NCBI RefSeq assembly: GCF_000143145.1
Contig: NC_014313.1
Span: 2,976,001 to 3,040,000 of the forward strand
Source of the DNA: Hyphomicrobium denitrificans ATCC 51888
GTDB taxonomy: Bacteria; Pseudomonadota; Alphaproteobacteria; Rhizobiales; Hyphomicrobiaceae
DNA: 64,000 nucleotides
Reading direction: 5' to 3'
The notes under the pieces are model-generated. The model had not been told where the DNA came from. It ran no database searches and saw nothing but the letters and a program-made list of their open reading frames with translations. Positions 27,946 to 37,663 of this stretch are shown here, piece by piece. The first letter of the stretch is position 1. Each line of letters begins with the position of its first letter. Position numbers and translations under genes: made by a program.

Positions 27946-28334
27946 CCATTGCGGGCACGTATCCCCTCAGCACCGCATCCACCAGAATCGCCATGGCTAT
28001 CGGCGTGAAACGCAATTTTGAGTGGCATTAGCAACTGCCGGGCGATAGCTGTTTTCTTGAGCATTCGAACGTGCGGAAGCCCGCAAATTCGCGGGCCCCA
28101 CGCCCGAACGCGCAGAGAAGGAGCGGTAGGCTGCGGGACCTGTCGCTCCTCTTTGTACAGAGGCACGCTGCCTCGCTTTCGTTCGAACTAACCCATACAT
28201 ATCATATGGTTACGCTGACCTGGCGTTTGTCTCCGTTAGGGTCGCGAAACATAGATGAATTCTATAAAACGAACACTTATTCGCCTTGACCCGACCGCAA
28301 TCTTGCGACAAACAGAACGCGCATTCTTTTATCT
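27946..28334. other. Intergenic region before the tetR-RND efflux operon
   Basis: About 390 bases with no supported gene. It holds a GCCCGC / GCGGGC hairpin (28079-28096), a long hairpin (28119-28150) and a near-palindrome AACCCATA...TATGGTT (28190-28211) that could be a TetR operator. Confidence 0.55.
28119..28150 (+). terminator. 12-bp hairpin, terminator-like
   Basis: AGGAGCGGTAGG (28119-28130) pairs fully with CCTGTCGCTCCT (28139-28150), allowing two G-U pairs, across an 8-base loop, and is followed by CTTTG. It is the likely end of the upstream BcsS and small secreted gene transcript, although the T-run is short. Confidence 0.45.
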
Positions 28335-29006
28335 ATGCTTCAACCGAGACCTCTGTTTGCGCAGATGCCCAGGCTCAAACCCGACACCCATCGCGCCCGG
28401 CGCGAGAACATTCTGGACGCCGCGTTCACCTGTTTCGCGCGCGGCGGCTTCCACGCGACGACCATGCAGGCGATCTGCCGTGAAGCCGGAATCAGTCCGG
28501 GCGCTCTCTACGTCTATTTCGACAGCAAGGAAGCGCTCATCGCAGGGCTTTGCGAGCGCGATCGCGCAGAGTTTGCAGAGCGCTTTGCACGGCTCGCGGA
28601 AGCACCCGATTTTCTCGAAGCGCTGGCGGCGATCGGCGAACACTACTTCGTCGCGGAATCGCACGAGAAGCAGCGCTTCGTCGTCGAAATGGGGGTCGAG
28701 GCGACACGCAATCCGCGCATCGCCGAGATCTTCATGGGCGTCGACAAATACTGCTCGGCGAGCTTCGAAGCGTTGTTTCAGCGCCTAAAGGACGAGGGGC
28801 GCATCGCACCGAATGTCGATATTCCGACGCTTGCGAAAGTTTTCAGCGTACTCGGCGACGGCATGTTCTGGCGACGCGCGATCGAACCGAAAGCGGACAT
28901 GCGATCGGTTCTGCCCGTGATCATCGAAATGGTCGGGGCGCTGCTCAATCCGACTGATGAACTTCCGGTCGCTCACAAGGCCGCCGCTTTCGAGGTGCGC
29001 CGATGA
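28335..29006 (+). CDS. TetR family transcriptional regulator of the adjoining efflux pump
   Basis: A 223-residue repressor. The helix-turn-helix is at about residues 36-60 (TMQAICREAGISPGALYVYFDSKEALI), preceded by RRENILDAAFTCFARGGF. The C-terminal ligand domain has no recognisable specificity. The start is ATG 28335 or, more typical for the family, ATG 28365; neither has a clear ribosome site. The stop overlaps the next start by ATGA, so regulator and pump are one operon and the repressor probably represses its own operon. Confidence 0.92.
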   Translation: MLQPRPLFAQMPRLKPDTHRARRENILDAAFTCFARGGFHATTMQAICREAGISPGALYVYFDSKEALIAGLCERDRAEFAERFARLAEAPDFLEALAAIGEHYFVAESHEKQRFVVEMGVEATRNPRIAEIFMGVDKYCSASFEALFQRLKDEGRIAPNVDIPTLAKVFSVLGDGMFWRRAIEPKADMRSVLPVIIEMVGALLNPTDELPVAHKAAAFEVRR

Positions 29007-30217
29007 CTTTCGGAAAAATCGTAACGACGCTTGCGGTGATCGGCGCGCTCGCCGGTGGCGGGTATCTCTTCATCGAGAAAAGGCAGACGGAAGCTATACA
29101 GGCCGAGCGCATGGAGGCTGCAAAACCGACAGCCGCCCCTGCCGTCACCGTTTCCAAAGTGACGACGAATGACTTTGTCGAGACGGCTGTGGTTTCCGGC
29201 TCGCTCATTCCGCGCGAGGAAATTCTCGTTTCGCCGGAGATCGAAGGCTTGCGCGTATTGCAGCTGCTCGCCGACGAAGGGGATCGCGTGAAGAAGGGCG
29301 ACATTCTCGCCCGCCTCGTGTCGGAACAGATCGACGCGCAGATCGCTCAGAACCAGGCAAATCTCGCACGCTCCGTCGCGGCGATCGCGCAGGCGGAAAG
29401 CCAGATCGCGCAAGCCGAGGCGCAGGCAAAGGAAGCGGCGGCTCAGCTCGAGCGCGCCGAACCCTTGAAGAAGTCCGGCTATCTGTCGGGCGCCACCTAC
29501 GACCAGCGTGAGAGCGCCGCGCGCACGACTGCCGCGCAACTCGTGGCCGCGCGCGATGGCCTGACGGCGGCAAAGGCCGACAAGGCGCAGGTCGAAGCTC
29601 AGGGCCGCGAATTGCAATGGCGGCGAAGCAATACAGACGTGACCGCTCCGCAGGATGGCGTCATCAGCCGACGGAACGCGCGCATGGGTGCGCTCGCAAC
29701 ATCCATCGGCGAACCGATGTTCCGCATCATTCAAAGAGGCGAAATCGAACTCGATGCGGAGATCGTCGAGACGGAGCTGAAGAACGTCAAGGTCGGACAG
29801 AAGGCCGTCGTGAGTGTGCCGCAGATCGGCGACTTTGAAGGCAAGGTTCGGCTGGTGTCGCCGGAGGTCGACAAGACGACACGTCTTGGGCGCGTGAAGA
29901 TTTTCCTCGGGTCCAATCCGCAGCTCCGGATCGGATCTTATGCGCGCGGCCTCATTGAAACGGCGCGCAGTCGAGGCCTCGGCATTCCGACTTCCGCCGT
30001 CACCTTCGACCAGGGCACAAACTTCGTGCAGGTCGTCATCGACAATAAAGTCAAGAAGCAAGCCGTTCGGCTGGGTCTGATCAGCGGCGACCTCGTCGAA
30101 GTCAAAGACGGCCTCAACAACAGCGACCTCGTCGTGACGCGCGCCGGCACCTTCCTGCGCGACGGCGATACGGTGCGCCCCGTGATGCCCGAAGCGAAGC
30201 TGAGCGAGGTTCGCTGA
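29003..30217 (+). CDS. RND efflux periplasmic adaptor (membrane fusion protein)
   Basis: A 404-residue adaptor: an N-terminal membrane anchor (about residues 8-24), a lipoyl half-motif, a long alpha-helical hairpin rich in Gln/Ala/Glu (about 105-195), the second lipoyl half (VTAPQDGVISRRNARMG) and a beta-barrel and membrane-proximal domain. It links the inner-membrane RND pump to an outer-membrane channel. Its stop overlaps the RND start (TGATG). No TolC-type channel gene is in the window. Confidence 0.94.
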   Translation: MTFGKIVTTLAVIGALAGGGYLFIEKRQTEAIQAERMEAAKPTAAPAVTVSKVTTNDFVETAVVSGSLIPREEILVSPEIEGLRVLQLLADEGDRVKKGDILARLVSEQIDAQIAQNQANLARSVAAIAQAESQIAQAEAQAKEAAAQLERAEPLKKSGYLSGATYDQRESAARTTAAQLVAARDGLTAAKADKAQVEAQGRELQWRRSNTDVTAPQDGVISRRNARMGALATSIGEPMFRIIQRGEIELDAEIVETELKNVKVGQKAVVSVPQIGDFEGKVRLVSPEVDKTTRLGRVKIFLGSNPQLRIGSYARGLIETARSRGLGIPTSAVTFDQGTNFVQVVIDNKVKKQAVRLGLISGDLVEVKDGLNNSDLVVTRAGTFLRDGDTVRPVMPEAKLSEVR

Positions 30218-33200
30218 TGCGGATCAACATTTCGGCTTGGTCGATCCGCCGTCCGGTTCCGGCGATCGTTCTGTTTGCGGTGCTCATGCTGCTCGGCTTG
30301 CTGAGCTTCAGGCAGCTACCGGTCACGCGCTTTCCCAATATCGACATTCCGCTGATCTCGATCCTCATCACGCAATCTGGCGCGGCGCCGGCCGAGCTTG
30401 AAACGCAAGTCACGAAGATCGTCGAAGATTCAGTCGCCAACATCACCGGCGTCAAACACATCACGTCGACGCTGACCGACGGAACATCGACGACGATCAT
30501 CGAATTCCGGCTCGAAACGAACACGGACCGGGCGCTGAACGACGTCAAGGATGCACTCGCGAAAGTTCGCGGAGACCTTCCGCGCACCATCGATGAACCG
30601 GTGATCGAACGCATCGACGTCGAAGGACAAGCGATCCTGACGTTCGCTGCGACGTCTCCCGGCATGACGCTCGAACAGTTGTCGTGGCACGTGGACGACG
30701 TCGTCAAGCGACGGCTGCAGGCGACCAAGGGCGTCGGCCGCGTCGAGCGCTACGGCGGCGTCGATCGCGAGATCCGCGTCAATCTCGATCCGGACAAGCT
30801 GCTGGCGTACGGCATCAGCGCCGCGGATGTGAACAAGCAGGTTTTCGCGACGAACGTCGATCTCGGGTCGGGGCGTGGCGAAGTCGGGGGCCAAGAGCAA
30901 GCCATCCGCACGCTGGCCGGCGCACGGCAGATTACGGCGCTCGCTGATGCAAAGATCATTCTCGCCGGCGGGCGCGAAGTCCGTCTCAAGGATCTCGGCA
31001 CGGTCGTTGACGGTGCGAGCGAGCAGCGCGCGTTTGGACGTCTCAACGGCGAGCCCGTCGTTTCGTTCTCGGTTTTTCGCACCAAGGGCTCGAGTGAGCT
31101 TTCCGTTTCGGACGCCGTCAACGAGTCGCTGAAAGAGCTTCAGGCCGCCGACCCCGAGGTCCGGCTGACAAAGATCGATGATGCGGTCTCCTACACGCGC
31201 GGCAACTATGTCGCCGCGATGGAAGCGCTGATCGAAGGCGCCGTACTCGCGGTGCTCGTCGTGTTTCTGTTTCTGCGCAACATCCGCGCGACGATCATCT
31301 CGGCAATCGCGTTGCCGCTTGCAGCGATCCCGACGTTCTGGGCGATCAGCGCGATGGGATTTTCGCTCAATCTCGTCAGCCTGCTCGGCATCACGCTGGC
31401 GACCGGCATTCTCGTCGACGACGCCATCGTCGAAATCGAGAACATCGTCCGCCACATGCGCATGGGCAAGAAGCCCTATCGCGCCGCGCTCGAAGCAGCC
31501 GACGAAATCGGCCTCGCCGTCATCGCCATCACTTTGACGATCGTCGCGATCTTCGCGCCTGTGTCGTTCATGGGCGGGATAGCGGGGCAATATTTCCGTC
31601 AGTTCGGCATGACCGTTGCCGTCGCGGTGCTGTTTTCGCTTCTGGTCGCGCGCCTCATCACACCGATGATGGCTGCCTATCTGATGCGGCCGATCCCTGA
31701 GAAGCCGCATGTCGATGGCCCGCTGATGCGCACCTATACGCGCTTCCTGCAGATGACGTTGCGGCATCCCTATCTGACGCTGATCAGCGGCGTGGCGCTC
31801 TTTTCCGCTTCCGTCTACGCGACGACGCTGCTTCCGACCGGCTTCCTGCCGGATGAAGACACGTCGCGCGTGGTCGTCGCCGTCGAGCTGCCGCCCGGCA
31901 CGCAGCTTGACGAGACGAGCAAAAAAACCGATCGCATGGTGACCGTGCTACGGGCCATTCCCGAAGTGAGACAGGTCTTCGTTCTGGGCGGCACCAGTCC
32001 CACGGGACAGCTCGATGTTCGCCGCGCGTCGCTGTTCGTGCAGCTCGTGCCGAAGACGAAACGAAAACTCACCGAAAAGCAGCTCAAATCGATCATCGCG
32101 GCGAAACTTGCCGACGAACCGGATAGCCGCGCCTGGTACATCAACGAGCGCGGCGAGCGCGAGCTTTCCTTCTCGATGCTGTCGCGCAGCGGCGACGATC
32201 TCAATCGCGCGATCGGTCAAGTCGAGGGTGCGTTGCGGCTCGTTCCCGGATTCCGCAACGTCGCGGCTTCGGGATCGACGGACCGGCCCGAGATTCAGAT
32301 CGTTCCGCGTCTCGATGAGGCCGCGCGCCTCGGCGTTGCGCCGGAGCAGATTTCCGAAACCATTCGTGTTGCCACGATCGGCGACGCTGACTTCAACCTC
32401 GCGAAGTATACGGTCGGCGACCGCCAGGTGCCGATCCGCGTTCAGCTCGACGAAGCGACGCGCACCGATTTGAAGCGGATCGAGCAGCTTCGCCTCACCA
32501 ACGCGCAGGGCAAGGCCATTCCTCTGACGGCCGTCGCCTCCGTCGAATTCGGGCGCGGGCCAGCCGCGATCGAACGCTTCGACCGGCTGCGGCGCGCCGT
32601 CGTCGGCGTCGATCTCGATCGTGGCGTGCCGTTGAGCGTTGCGCGCGACCGCTTCCTGAAAGTCATTGAGGAGCAGAATCTGCCTGCGTCCGTCACTCTG
32701 CAGCCATCAGGCGACGCTGAGGTGCAAGACGAAGTCGCGAACGGATTCATCACCGCGATGGGGACCGGCATCCTGATCGTGCTCGGCTTGCTCATTGTGC
32801 TGTTCGGGAGCGTCTTCCAACCGGTGACAATTCTGCTGTCGTTGCCGCTGTCGTTCGGCGGCGTGGCGCTGAGCCTGCTCGTCACCGATAATTCTATCAG
32901 CATGCCGGTTTACATCGGACTTCTCATGCTGATGGGCATCGTCACCAAGAACGCGATCATGCTCGTCGACTTCGCGATCGAAGAGATTGCGAATGGCATC
33001 GAACGCGGCGTTGCCATCGTCGACGCCGGCCGCAAGCGCGCGCGTCCCATCATCATGACGACGCTGGCGATGGCGGCAGGCATGCTGCCCAGCGCCTTCG
33101 CGCTCGGAGACGGCGGCGAATTTCGAGCGCCCATGGCGATCGCGGTGATCGGCGGCTTGCTCGTGTCGACGTTGCTGTCGCTGATCTTCGTGCCGTCGTT

Positions 33201-33351
33201 CTTTACCGTAATGGACGACTTCGGCTGGCTGATGCAGCGCATTTTCGGCCGCTTTATCGGTCCTTCGGATGAGGAAGACGAACCAGCGGCCGATCAGGGC
33301 AAGGCTAATGCCCAGTCGAAACAGGGGCAGTTGCCGCTCGCCGCGGAATAA
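30217..33351 (+). CDS. RND family efflux transporter permease (HAE1/AcrB type)
   Basis: A 1044-residue proton-driven exporter with twelve membrane helices and two large periplasmic loops. The proton-relay Asp pair is in TGILVDDAIVEIENI in helix 4, and the conserved GIVTKNAIMLVDFAIEE is in helix 10. The porter regions have the IDRALNDVKDAL- and SGAAPAELETQV-type motifs of the family. The length and motifs place it with hydrophobe/multidrug exporters (HAE1) rather than metal exporters (no extra Met/Glu triad in helix 4). Substrates are unknown. Confidence 0.95.
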   Translation: MRINISAWSIRRPVPAIVLFAVLMLLGLLSFRQLPVTRFPNIDIPLISILITQSGAAPAELETQVTKIVEDSVANITGVKHITSTLTDGTSTTIIEFRLETNTDRALNDVKDALAKVRGDLPRTIDEPVIERIDVEGQAILTFAATSPGMTLEQLSWHVDDVVKRRLQATKGVGRVERYGGVDREIRVNLDPDKLLAYGISAADVNKQVFATNVDLGSGRGEVGGQEQAIRTLAGARQITALADAKIILAGGREVRLKDLGTVVDGASEQRAFGRLNGEPVVSFSVFRTKGSSELSVSDAVNESLKELQAADPEVRLTKIDDAVSYTRGNYVAAMEALIEGAVLAVLVVFLFLRNIRATIISAIALPLAAIPTFWAISAMGFSLNLVSLLGITLATGILVDDAIVEIENIVRHMRMGKKPYRAALEAADEIGLAVIAITLTIVAIFAPVSFMGGIAGQYFRQFGMTVAVAVLFSLLVARLITPMMAAYLMRPIPEKPHVDGPLMRTYTRFLQMTLRHPYLTLISGVALFSASVYATTLLPTGFLPDEDTSRVVVAVELPPGTQLDETSKKTDRMVTVLRAIPEVRQVFVLGGTSPTGQLDVRRASLFVQLVPKTKRKLTEKQLKSIIAAKLADEPDSRAWYINERGERELSFSMLSRSGDDLNRAIGQVEGALRLVPGFRNVAASGSTDRPEIQIVPRLDEAARLGVAPEQISETIRVATIGDADFNLAKYTVGDRQVPIRVQLDEATRTDLKRIEQLRLTNAQGKAIPLTAVASVEFGRGPAAIERFDRLRRAVVGVDLDRGVPLSVARDRFLKVIEEQNLPASVTLQPSGDAEVQDEVANGFITAMGTGILIVLGLLIVLFGSVFQPVTILLSLPLSFGGVALSLLVTDNSISMPVYIGLLMLMGIVTKNAIMLVDFAIEEIANGIERGVAIVDAGRKRARPIIMTTLAMAAGMLPSAFALGDGGEFRAPMAIAVIGGLLVSTLLSLIFVPSFFTVMDDFGWLMQRIFGRFIGPSDEEDEPAADQGKANAQSKQGQLPLAAE

Positions 33352-33443
33352 ATCGGAAAGGTTATTTGCGCGGGGAGTTGTGCGTGACAGGCGCGCTCAC
33401 TACGTTTCCGGCCGTAGCGTTCGCAACGGAAGGACCCCCCACC

Positions 33444-34583
33444 ATGTTCGACGCCAAGTCCATTCTCGAAAACATCGTGCGCGGTGCCGCATCCTCTCAG
33501 CCTTCCGGCGCGCCCGGCGGCGGTAGCGGTGGCGGCCTCGGCGATTTGATCAACGAAATCGGCAGGAGCCTGTCACAGCAGCAAGGCGCTGCGCCGGCCG
33601 GTGGACAGACGCCGGCTTCCGGCACGTCGGGAACGAGCATCGGCGACATCCTCGGCGATCTCGCACGGCAGTTCGGACAGCCGTCGTCCAACGCGACGCC
33701 GGATTCGCTGCCGCAGGCGCCGGGATCGACGCCTGCTTCACGAGGCGGTTCCTCTTCGCCCGACCTCGGAGATGTTCTCGCGCAGATCAAGGATAAGCTC
33801 AATCAGGCTGGCGGCGCGGTCTCTGACGGCGGAAGCATCACGGACATCCTCGGCAAGATTCTCACTCAGGCGACGCAGGGCGTGAGCGAAGGCGCATCGC
33901 GCGTCGGGCAAGCGACCGGTGCGTCGGATGCTCTCGGACGTGCAGCGGCCGATCCCAGAGCCGCTGAAATTCTCAATCAGCTGAAAGGCGTGCTGCAGTC
34001 CAATCCGTTTGCATCGGGCACCGCGGCGGGCGGACTCGGCGGACTTCTCCTCGGCACGCGGGCTGGACGTTCGCTCGCATCGAGCGCCGTCAAGGTCGGC
34101 GCGCTCGCGATGATCGGCGGCCTCGCCTACAAGGCGCTGCAAAATTATCAGGCAGGCAAACCGCTCATCACCGGCGCAACAACGCCGGTCGCGCCTCCGG
34201 CGGGCTCGGGCTTCGAGCCTTCGGCGGTGACGAACGACGCGGCCGTTCACTACATCCAGGCGATGATCGCGGCAGCGGCGTCCGATGGTCGGATCGATGC
34301 CAGCGAACATGAAACTCTGGTCGCGAGCCTGAAGCAGGCCGGCGCGGGCAGCGACGCGGAAGCGTTCATCGCGCAAGAGTTGAACCGGCCGCGCTCGGTG
34401 CAGGAACTCGCCGCGTCGGTGAATTCTCCGCAAGAGGCTATTCAGCTTTATACGGCGGCGCGCATTGCGGTCGCCGACGATTCACCGGCCGAACAACAAT
34501 TCCTCGCATCGCTGGCGGCCGCTTTGAATATCGATCCAAAGCTCGCGGCTCACGTGGATGCGACGGCGAGGGCAGCGGCCTGA
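33444..34583 (+). CDS. DUF533 / TerB-like domain protein with low-complexity N-terminus
   Basis: A 379-residue protein. I start at ATG 33444 (MFDAKSILENIV, the usual opening for DUF533 proteins), about 12 bases after GGAAGG. Residues 15-190 are low complexity (Gly, Ser, Ala, Pro, Gln); a Gly-rich membrane-like hairpin follows (about 200-250), then a C-terminal helical TerB-like domain (about 285-379) with the conserved AAASDGRIDASEHETLV and DDSPAEQQFLASLAAAL. Function in this family is unknown. It is downstream of the RND operon by 92 bases. Confidence 0.82.
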   Translation: MFDAKSILENIVRGAASSQPSGAPGGGSGGGLGDLINEIGRSLSQQQGAAPAGGQTPASGTSGTSIGDILGDLARQFGQPSSNATPDSLPQAPGSTPASRGGSSSPDLGDVLAQIKDKLNQAGGAVSDGGSITDILGKILTQATQGVSEGASRVGQATGASDALGRAAADPRAAEILNQLKGVLQSNPFASGTAAGGLGGLLLGTRAGRSLASSAVKVGALAMIGGLAYKALQNYQAGKPLITGATTPVAPPAGSGFEPSAVTNDAAVHYIQAMIAAAASDGRIDASEHETLVASLKQAGAGSDAEAFIAQELNRPRSVQELAASVNSPQEAIQLYTAARIAVADDSPAEQQFLASLAAALNIDPKLAAHVDATARAAA

Positions 34584-34624
34584 TAGGCCCTCGTCACTCG
34601 GATCGCCAACAACACTCGTGACAT

Positions 34625-34658
34625 GAAAAAGGCGCTGACCGGTTGGTCAGCGCCTTTT
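34625..34658. terminator. Bidirectional intrinsic terminator
   Basis: A 10-bp perfect stem GGCGCTGACC / GGTCAGCGCC with a GGTT loop is flanked by GAAAAA on the left and TTTTGATTG on the right, giving a T-run in either direction. It separates the DUF533 gene from the convergent ABC exporter operon. Confidence 0.9.
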
Positions 34659-34684
34659 GATTGCGTTTTGTCAGACGCCTTTGT

Positions 34685-35791
34685 TCAGTTCGTCTTCGAC
34701 GTGTTGTTCGTCGACGCAGACGCCTGATTGTTGTCGAGCTTGAAGAACGTGTCGACGCGCATGCCGGTGAACAGCGGCGGATGGCCGTCGAGATCAACCA
34801 TCACTTCGACGACTTCGACGTCGTTCGGACGTCGGGGCCCACGCGTTGCGATGCGCGGAGCAGCAAGCGACTGCGAAATCGACGTCACCGTTCCTTCGAA
34901 CGTTTTATCCGGGAAAGCATCTGCCTTGACGACGACGCGCTGGCCGACGCGAACCTTCGCCGCGTCGCGCTCTTCGACTTCGGCGCGCAGCCTGAGGCTC
35001 GACATGTCGCCGAATACGACGAGGGCGCTGTCAGGCGACGGCACGGCGGTTTCGCCGACCTTGGCCAGCATGTTCAAAACCGTACCATCGGCCGGGGCGC
35101 GGATGCGTGTGCGTTCGAGCGCCAGTTCCGCCGATGTGAGATCGGAACGTGCGAGAGCGAGCGACGATTCAAGTCTCTGCGGAAGCGGCATGCCGGACTT
35201 GGCCTCGACTTCGCTCAGCTTGTTCTTGGCGTCTGCTAAAGCTTCCTTTTTCGATACGAGGTCTTTGCGCGCCGTTTCGACGGCGTCGTCGGTGCCTTTG
35301 TCAGCCTTGGCCGAGCGATAGGCCGCGTCGAAGGCTTCATGGGCCGCGAACACCGCGCGCTGCGCCTTTGAGAGGTCGTCCTCGGCGTTGCGGCGATCTT
35401 GCGCCAAGCCGGAGACCTGTTCCTCGCTGCGCTCGCGCTCACGCACACCAGCTTCGGAGGCTGCGGCTGCGATCTTCGTGTAGTAATCGGCATCATCGAG
35501 GCGGAGCAGCAGATCGCCGGCTTTCACCTGATCGTTCGTCTTGGCGAGGACTTCGGCGACCTTACCGCCAACCTCGCTCGCGATGCGAACTTCACCGTCC
35601 TTCGGCTCGACGCGACCCGTGGCGGAGGCAGCCCACTGCGGAACGGGAACCGGCGTATCGGCGCGCGCAGATCCTGCCAGGTTGCTGAGCGCCGTCCGGT
35701 CGCTGAACGTCTGGATTCCCAATCCAAGCGTGACCGCGATGGCAGCCGCGATCAGGATGGTCGAAACCGCGGGATCGATCTTTTTAAGCAT
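34685..35791 (-). CDS. HlyD/DevB-type periplasmic adaptor of an ABC exporter
   Basis: A 368-residue membrane fusion protein with an N-terminal membrane anchor (about residues 10-30), a lipoyl half near residues 55-90, a long Ala/Glu/Lys coiled-coil hairpin (about 90-205) and the second lipoyl half (RIRAPADGTVLNMLAKVGE). It is the last gene of a three-gene minus-strand operon (permease, ATPase, adaptor) and overlaps the ATPase gene by 8 bases. The trio matches DevBCA- and MacAB-like exporters. Confidence 0.9.
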   Translation of the reverse strand: MLKKIDPAVSTILIAAAIAVTLGLGIQTFSDRTALSNLAGSARADTPVPVPQWAASATGRVEPKDGEVRIASEVGGKVAEVLAKTNDQVKAGDLLLRLDDADYYTKIAAAASEAGVRERERSEEQVSGLAQDRRNAEDDLSKAQRAVFAAHEAFDAAYRSAKADKGTDDAVETARKDLVSKKEALADAKNKLSEVEAKSGMPLPQRLESSLALARSDLTSAELALERTRIRAPADGTVLNMLAKVGETAVPSPDSALVVFGDMSSLRLRAEVEERDAAKVRVGQRVVVKADAFPDKTFEGTVTSISQSLAAPRIATRGPRRPNDVEVVEVMVDLDGHPPLFTGMRVDTFFKLDNNQASASTNNTSKTN

Positions 35792-36536
35792 GCAGCTTTC
35801 GCCTCTTCGTCAAATCGGTGATTTCCGGAGCATTGATGCCCTCGGGTCTACGTTCTTCGCCGACGATCCGGCCGTCCTCGATGCGGACGACGCGGTCGGC
35901 ATATCCCAAAGTTCGGGGATCGTGCGTCACGGCAAGCACGCTGCGGCTCTGTTCCTTCGCGATCCGCGACAGCAGCGACATGACGGCATGTCCGTTTTCG
36001 CTGTCGAGTGCGGCGGTCGGTTCGTCGGCCAGCACGATCGACGGCGAGCTTGCGATCGCGCGCGCAACCGCGACGCGCTGCTGCTCACCGCCGGACAGGT
36101 TGCCGGGGTAGTTCGTCAGCCGATGGCCGAGCCCAACCTCGCGCAGTACTTCCTCGGAGCGGCTGGTGGCCGCGAAGCCCTTCACGCCGCGCACGTCGAG
36201 CGCGATGCGAACGTTCTCGAGCGCGTTCAGCGTCGGGAAGAGGTTGTAGGACTGGAAGATGAAGCCGATGTGATCGCGCCGGATCTTGGCCAGCTCTTCC
36301 GCCGAAAGGCCGTCGAGCGACTGGTCGGCAATACGGATCGTGCCCGATGTCGGCTTCATGATGCAGCCGAGAATGGACAGTAGCGTCGTCTTGCCGGAGC
36401 CCGATGGCCCCATCAGAAGCGTCAACTCGCCGGGGACGAGATCGAGCGTGACGCCTTTGACGGCGACCACCAGACCTGCGCCGGAGCCGAGCTCCTTGAC
36501 GACATTTTCAGCATGTAAAACGGAGGACGTCGTCAT
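35784..36536 (-). CDS. ABC transporter ATP-binding protein (DevA/MacB/LolD type)
   Basis: A 250-residue ATPase with Walker A GPSGSGKTTLL, Q-loop IFQSYNLFPTLNA, signature LSGGEQQRVAVARAI, Walker B SIVLADEPTAALD and H-loop AVTHDPR. These are the spellings of the MacB/LolD/DevA branch, which powers mechanotransmission exporters rather than uptake. It lies between the FtsX-like permease and the adaptor, overlapping both. Confidence 0.93.
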   Translation of the reverse strand: MTTSSVLHAENVVKELGSGAGLVVAVKGVTLDLVPGELTLLMGPSGSGKTTLLSILGCIMKPTSGTIRIADQSLDGLSAEELAKIRRDHIGFIFQSYNLFPTLNALENVRIALDVRGVKGFAATSRSEEVLREVGLGHRLTNYPGNLSGGEQQRVAVARAIASSPSIVLADEPTAALDSENGHAVMSLLSRIAKEQSRSVLAVTHDPRTLGYADRVVRIEDGRIVGEERRPEGINAPEITDLTKRRKLHA

Positions 36537-37663
36537 CGCGAGAACACCGTAGCCGGATCAATTTTCGTGACTTTGACGATGGCCGAAAGCGCCGAAATCG
36601 AGCACATGAAAAGCGTCAACGCGAACAGCCAAAATGCCAAGCCTGGAGTCATAACGAGCGGTAGCGACGAATTACGGCTGGCGTAGAGAACCAATAACGC
36701 GATCGCCATGCCGAGAACGTAACCGATCACCGCGCTGAGACCGGCCTGAGCCAGAATAACTTTGTGAATGTAGGACTTCGACGACCCCAGCGCACGCAAG
36801 GTCGCGAATTCGTGAATGTGATCCTTGGTGCTCGAATAGAGCGTCTGGGCGACGATCACCGTACCGACGAGACTGCCGAGGATCGCGCCGCCGATCAGCG
36901 CCAAGCCCGCGCCGGTGCGGAACAGCCATTGCAGCAGACTGCGGCTTTCGAACTCGTCTTTCGTCAGGACATCTGCGGACTCCAGACGGCCGGCGAGATC
37001 AGCCTGCACCTTCGCCATGTCGGCGCCGGGCGCCAGTTTCACGAGAAGGAACGTCGATCGGTCCTCGGGCACGCCAAGAAGCTGACGGGCACGATTGAGC
37101 GTCGTGTAGGCGTAAGGCGACTGCGTGAACGAGCGGATGCCTGTGGTCAGCGCCCTGATTTTAACGCGGCCGTTGGCGGCCTGCGCGCTGTCGCCGATGC
37201 CTGAGACGCCGAGTTCCCCGAGATAGCTGCGATCGATCGCGATGGCGTCGGGCGCCTTGATGTCGTCGAGCGTGCCTTCGACCAGCGACCAGGGAATGAG
37301 GCCGCGGTCCTCGGCGTCGGAGCCGACGAGCACGACACGAGACGATCCGCCGGACGGCTTACGCCATTCGGCGAATGAAACGACGAGCGGAACGACACTT
37401 TCGACGCCGGGCGTCGCGAGCGCCTGATGGCGTTCGCGATCCGTGAGCAATACGCCGCCGTCCTCGAAACTCTTCGCACCATAGGTGGTTATAAAGAGAT
37501 CGGCGTTGGAACGCGCGATGTTGGCGGTTATCATCTCGCTCGAACCGAGGTACAGGCCAAGCTGAACCGCGACCAGCACGATCGAGAACAGGATGCCGAT
37601 CAGCGTAACGGCGAGGCGCACACGATCGTGCAGCAAGTTGCGAAGCGCGAGAGTAAAGATCAT
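36533..37663 (-). CDS. FtsX/DevC-like ABC exporter permease
   Basis: A 376-residue protein of the MacB/FtsX type: one N-terminal membrane helix (about residues 12-35), a large periplasmic domain (about 36-255), and three C-terminal helices (about 260-285, 310-335 and 345-370). The short conserved FATLRALGSSKSYIHKVILAQ coupling segment lies before helix 3. It starts the operon and overlaps the ATPase gene by ATGA. What it exports, perhaps a lipid or glycolipid as for DevBCA, is inference. Confidence 0.9.
   Translation of the reverse strand: MIFTLALRNLLHDRVRLAVTLIGILFSIVLVAVQLGLYLGSSEMITANIARSNADLFITTYGAKSFEDGGVLLTDRERHQALATPGVESVVPLVVSFAEWRKPSGGSSRVVLVGSDAEDRGLIPWSLVEGTLDDIKAPDAIAIDRSYLGELGVSGIGDSAQAANGRVKIRALTTGIRSFTQSPYAYTTLNRARQLLGVPEDRSTFLLVKLAPGADMAKVQADLAGRLESADVLTKDEFESRSLLQWLFRTGAGLALIGGAILGSLVGTVIVAQTLYSSTKDHIHEFATLRALGSSKSYIHKVILAQAGLSAVIGYVLGMAIALLVLYASRNSSLPLVMTPGLAFWLFALTLFMCSISALSAIVKVTKIDPATVFSR

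Noticed and set aside
28079..28096. GCCCGC-AAATTC-GCGGGC hairpin before the tetR gene
   Set aside because: The stem is short and no T-run follows on either strand, so I did not call it a terminator.
30430..31767. 445-codon minus-strand frame inside the RND transporter
   Set aside because: Antisense shadow of a clear RND gene with no start signal or recognisable motif.
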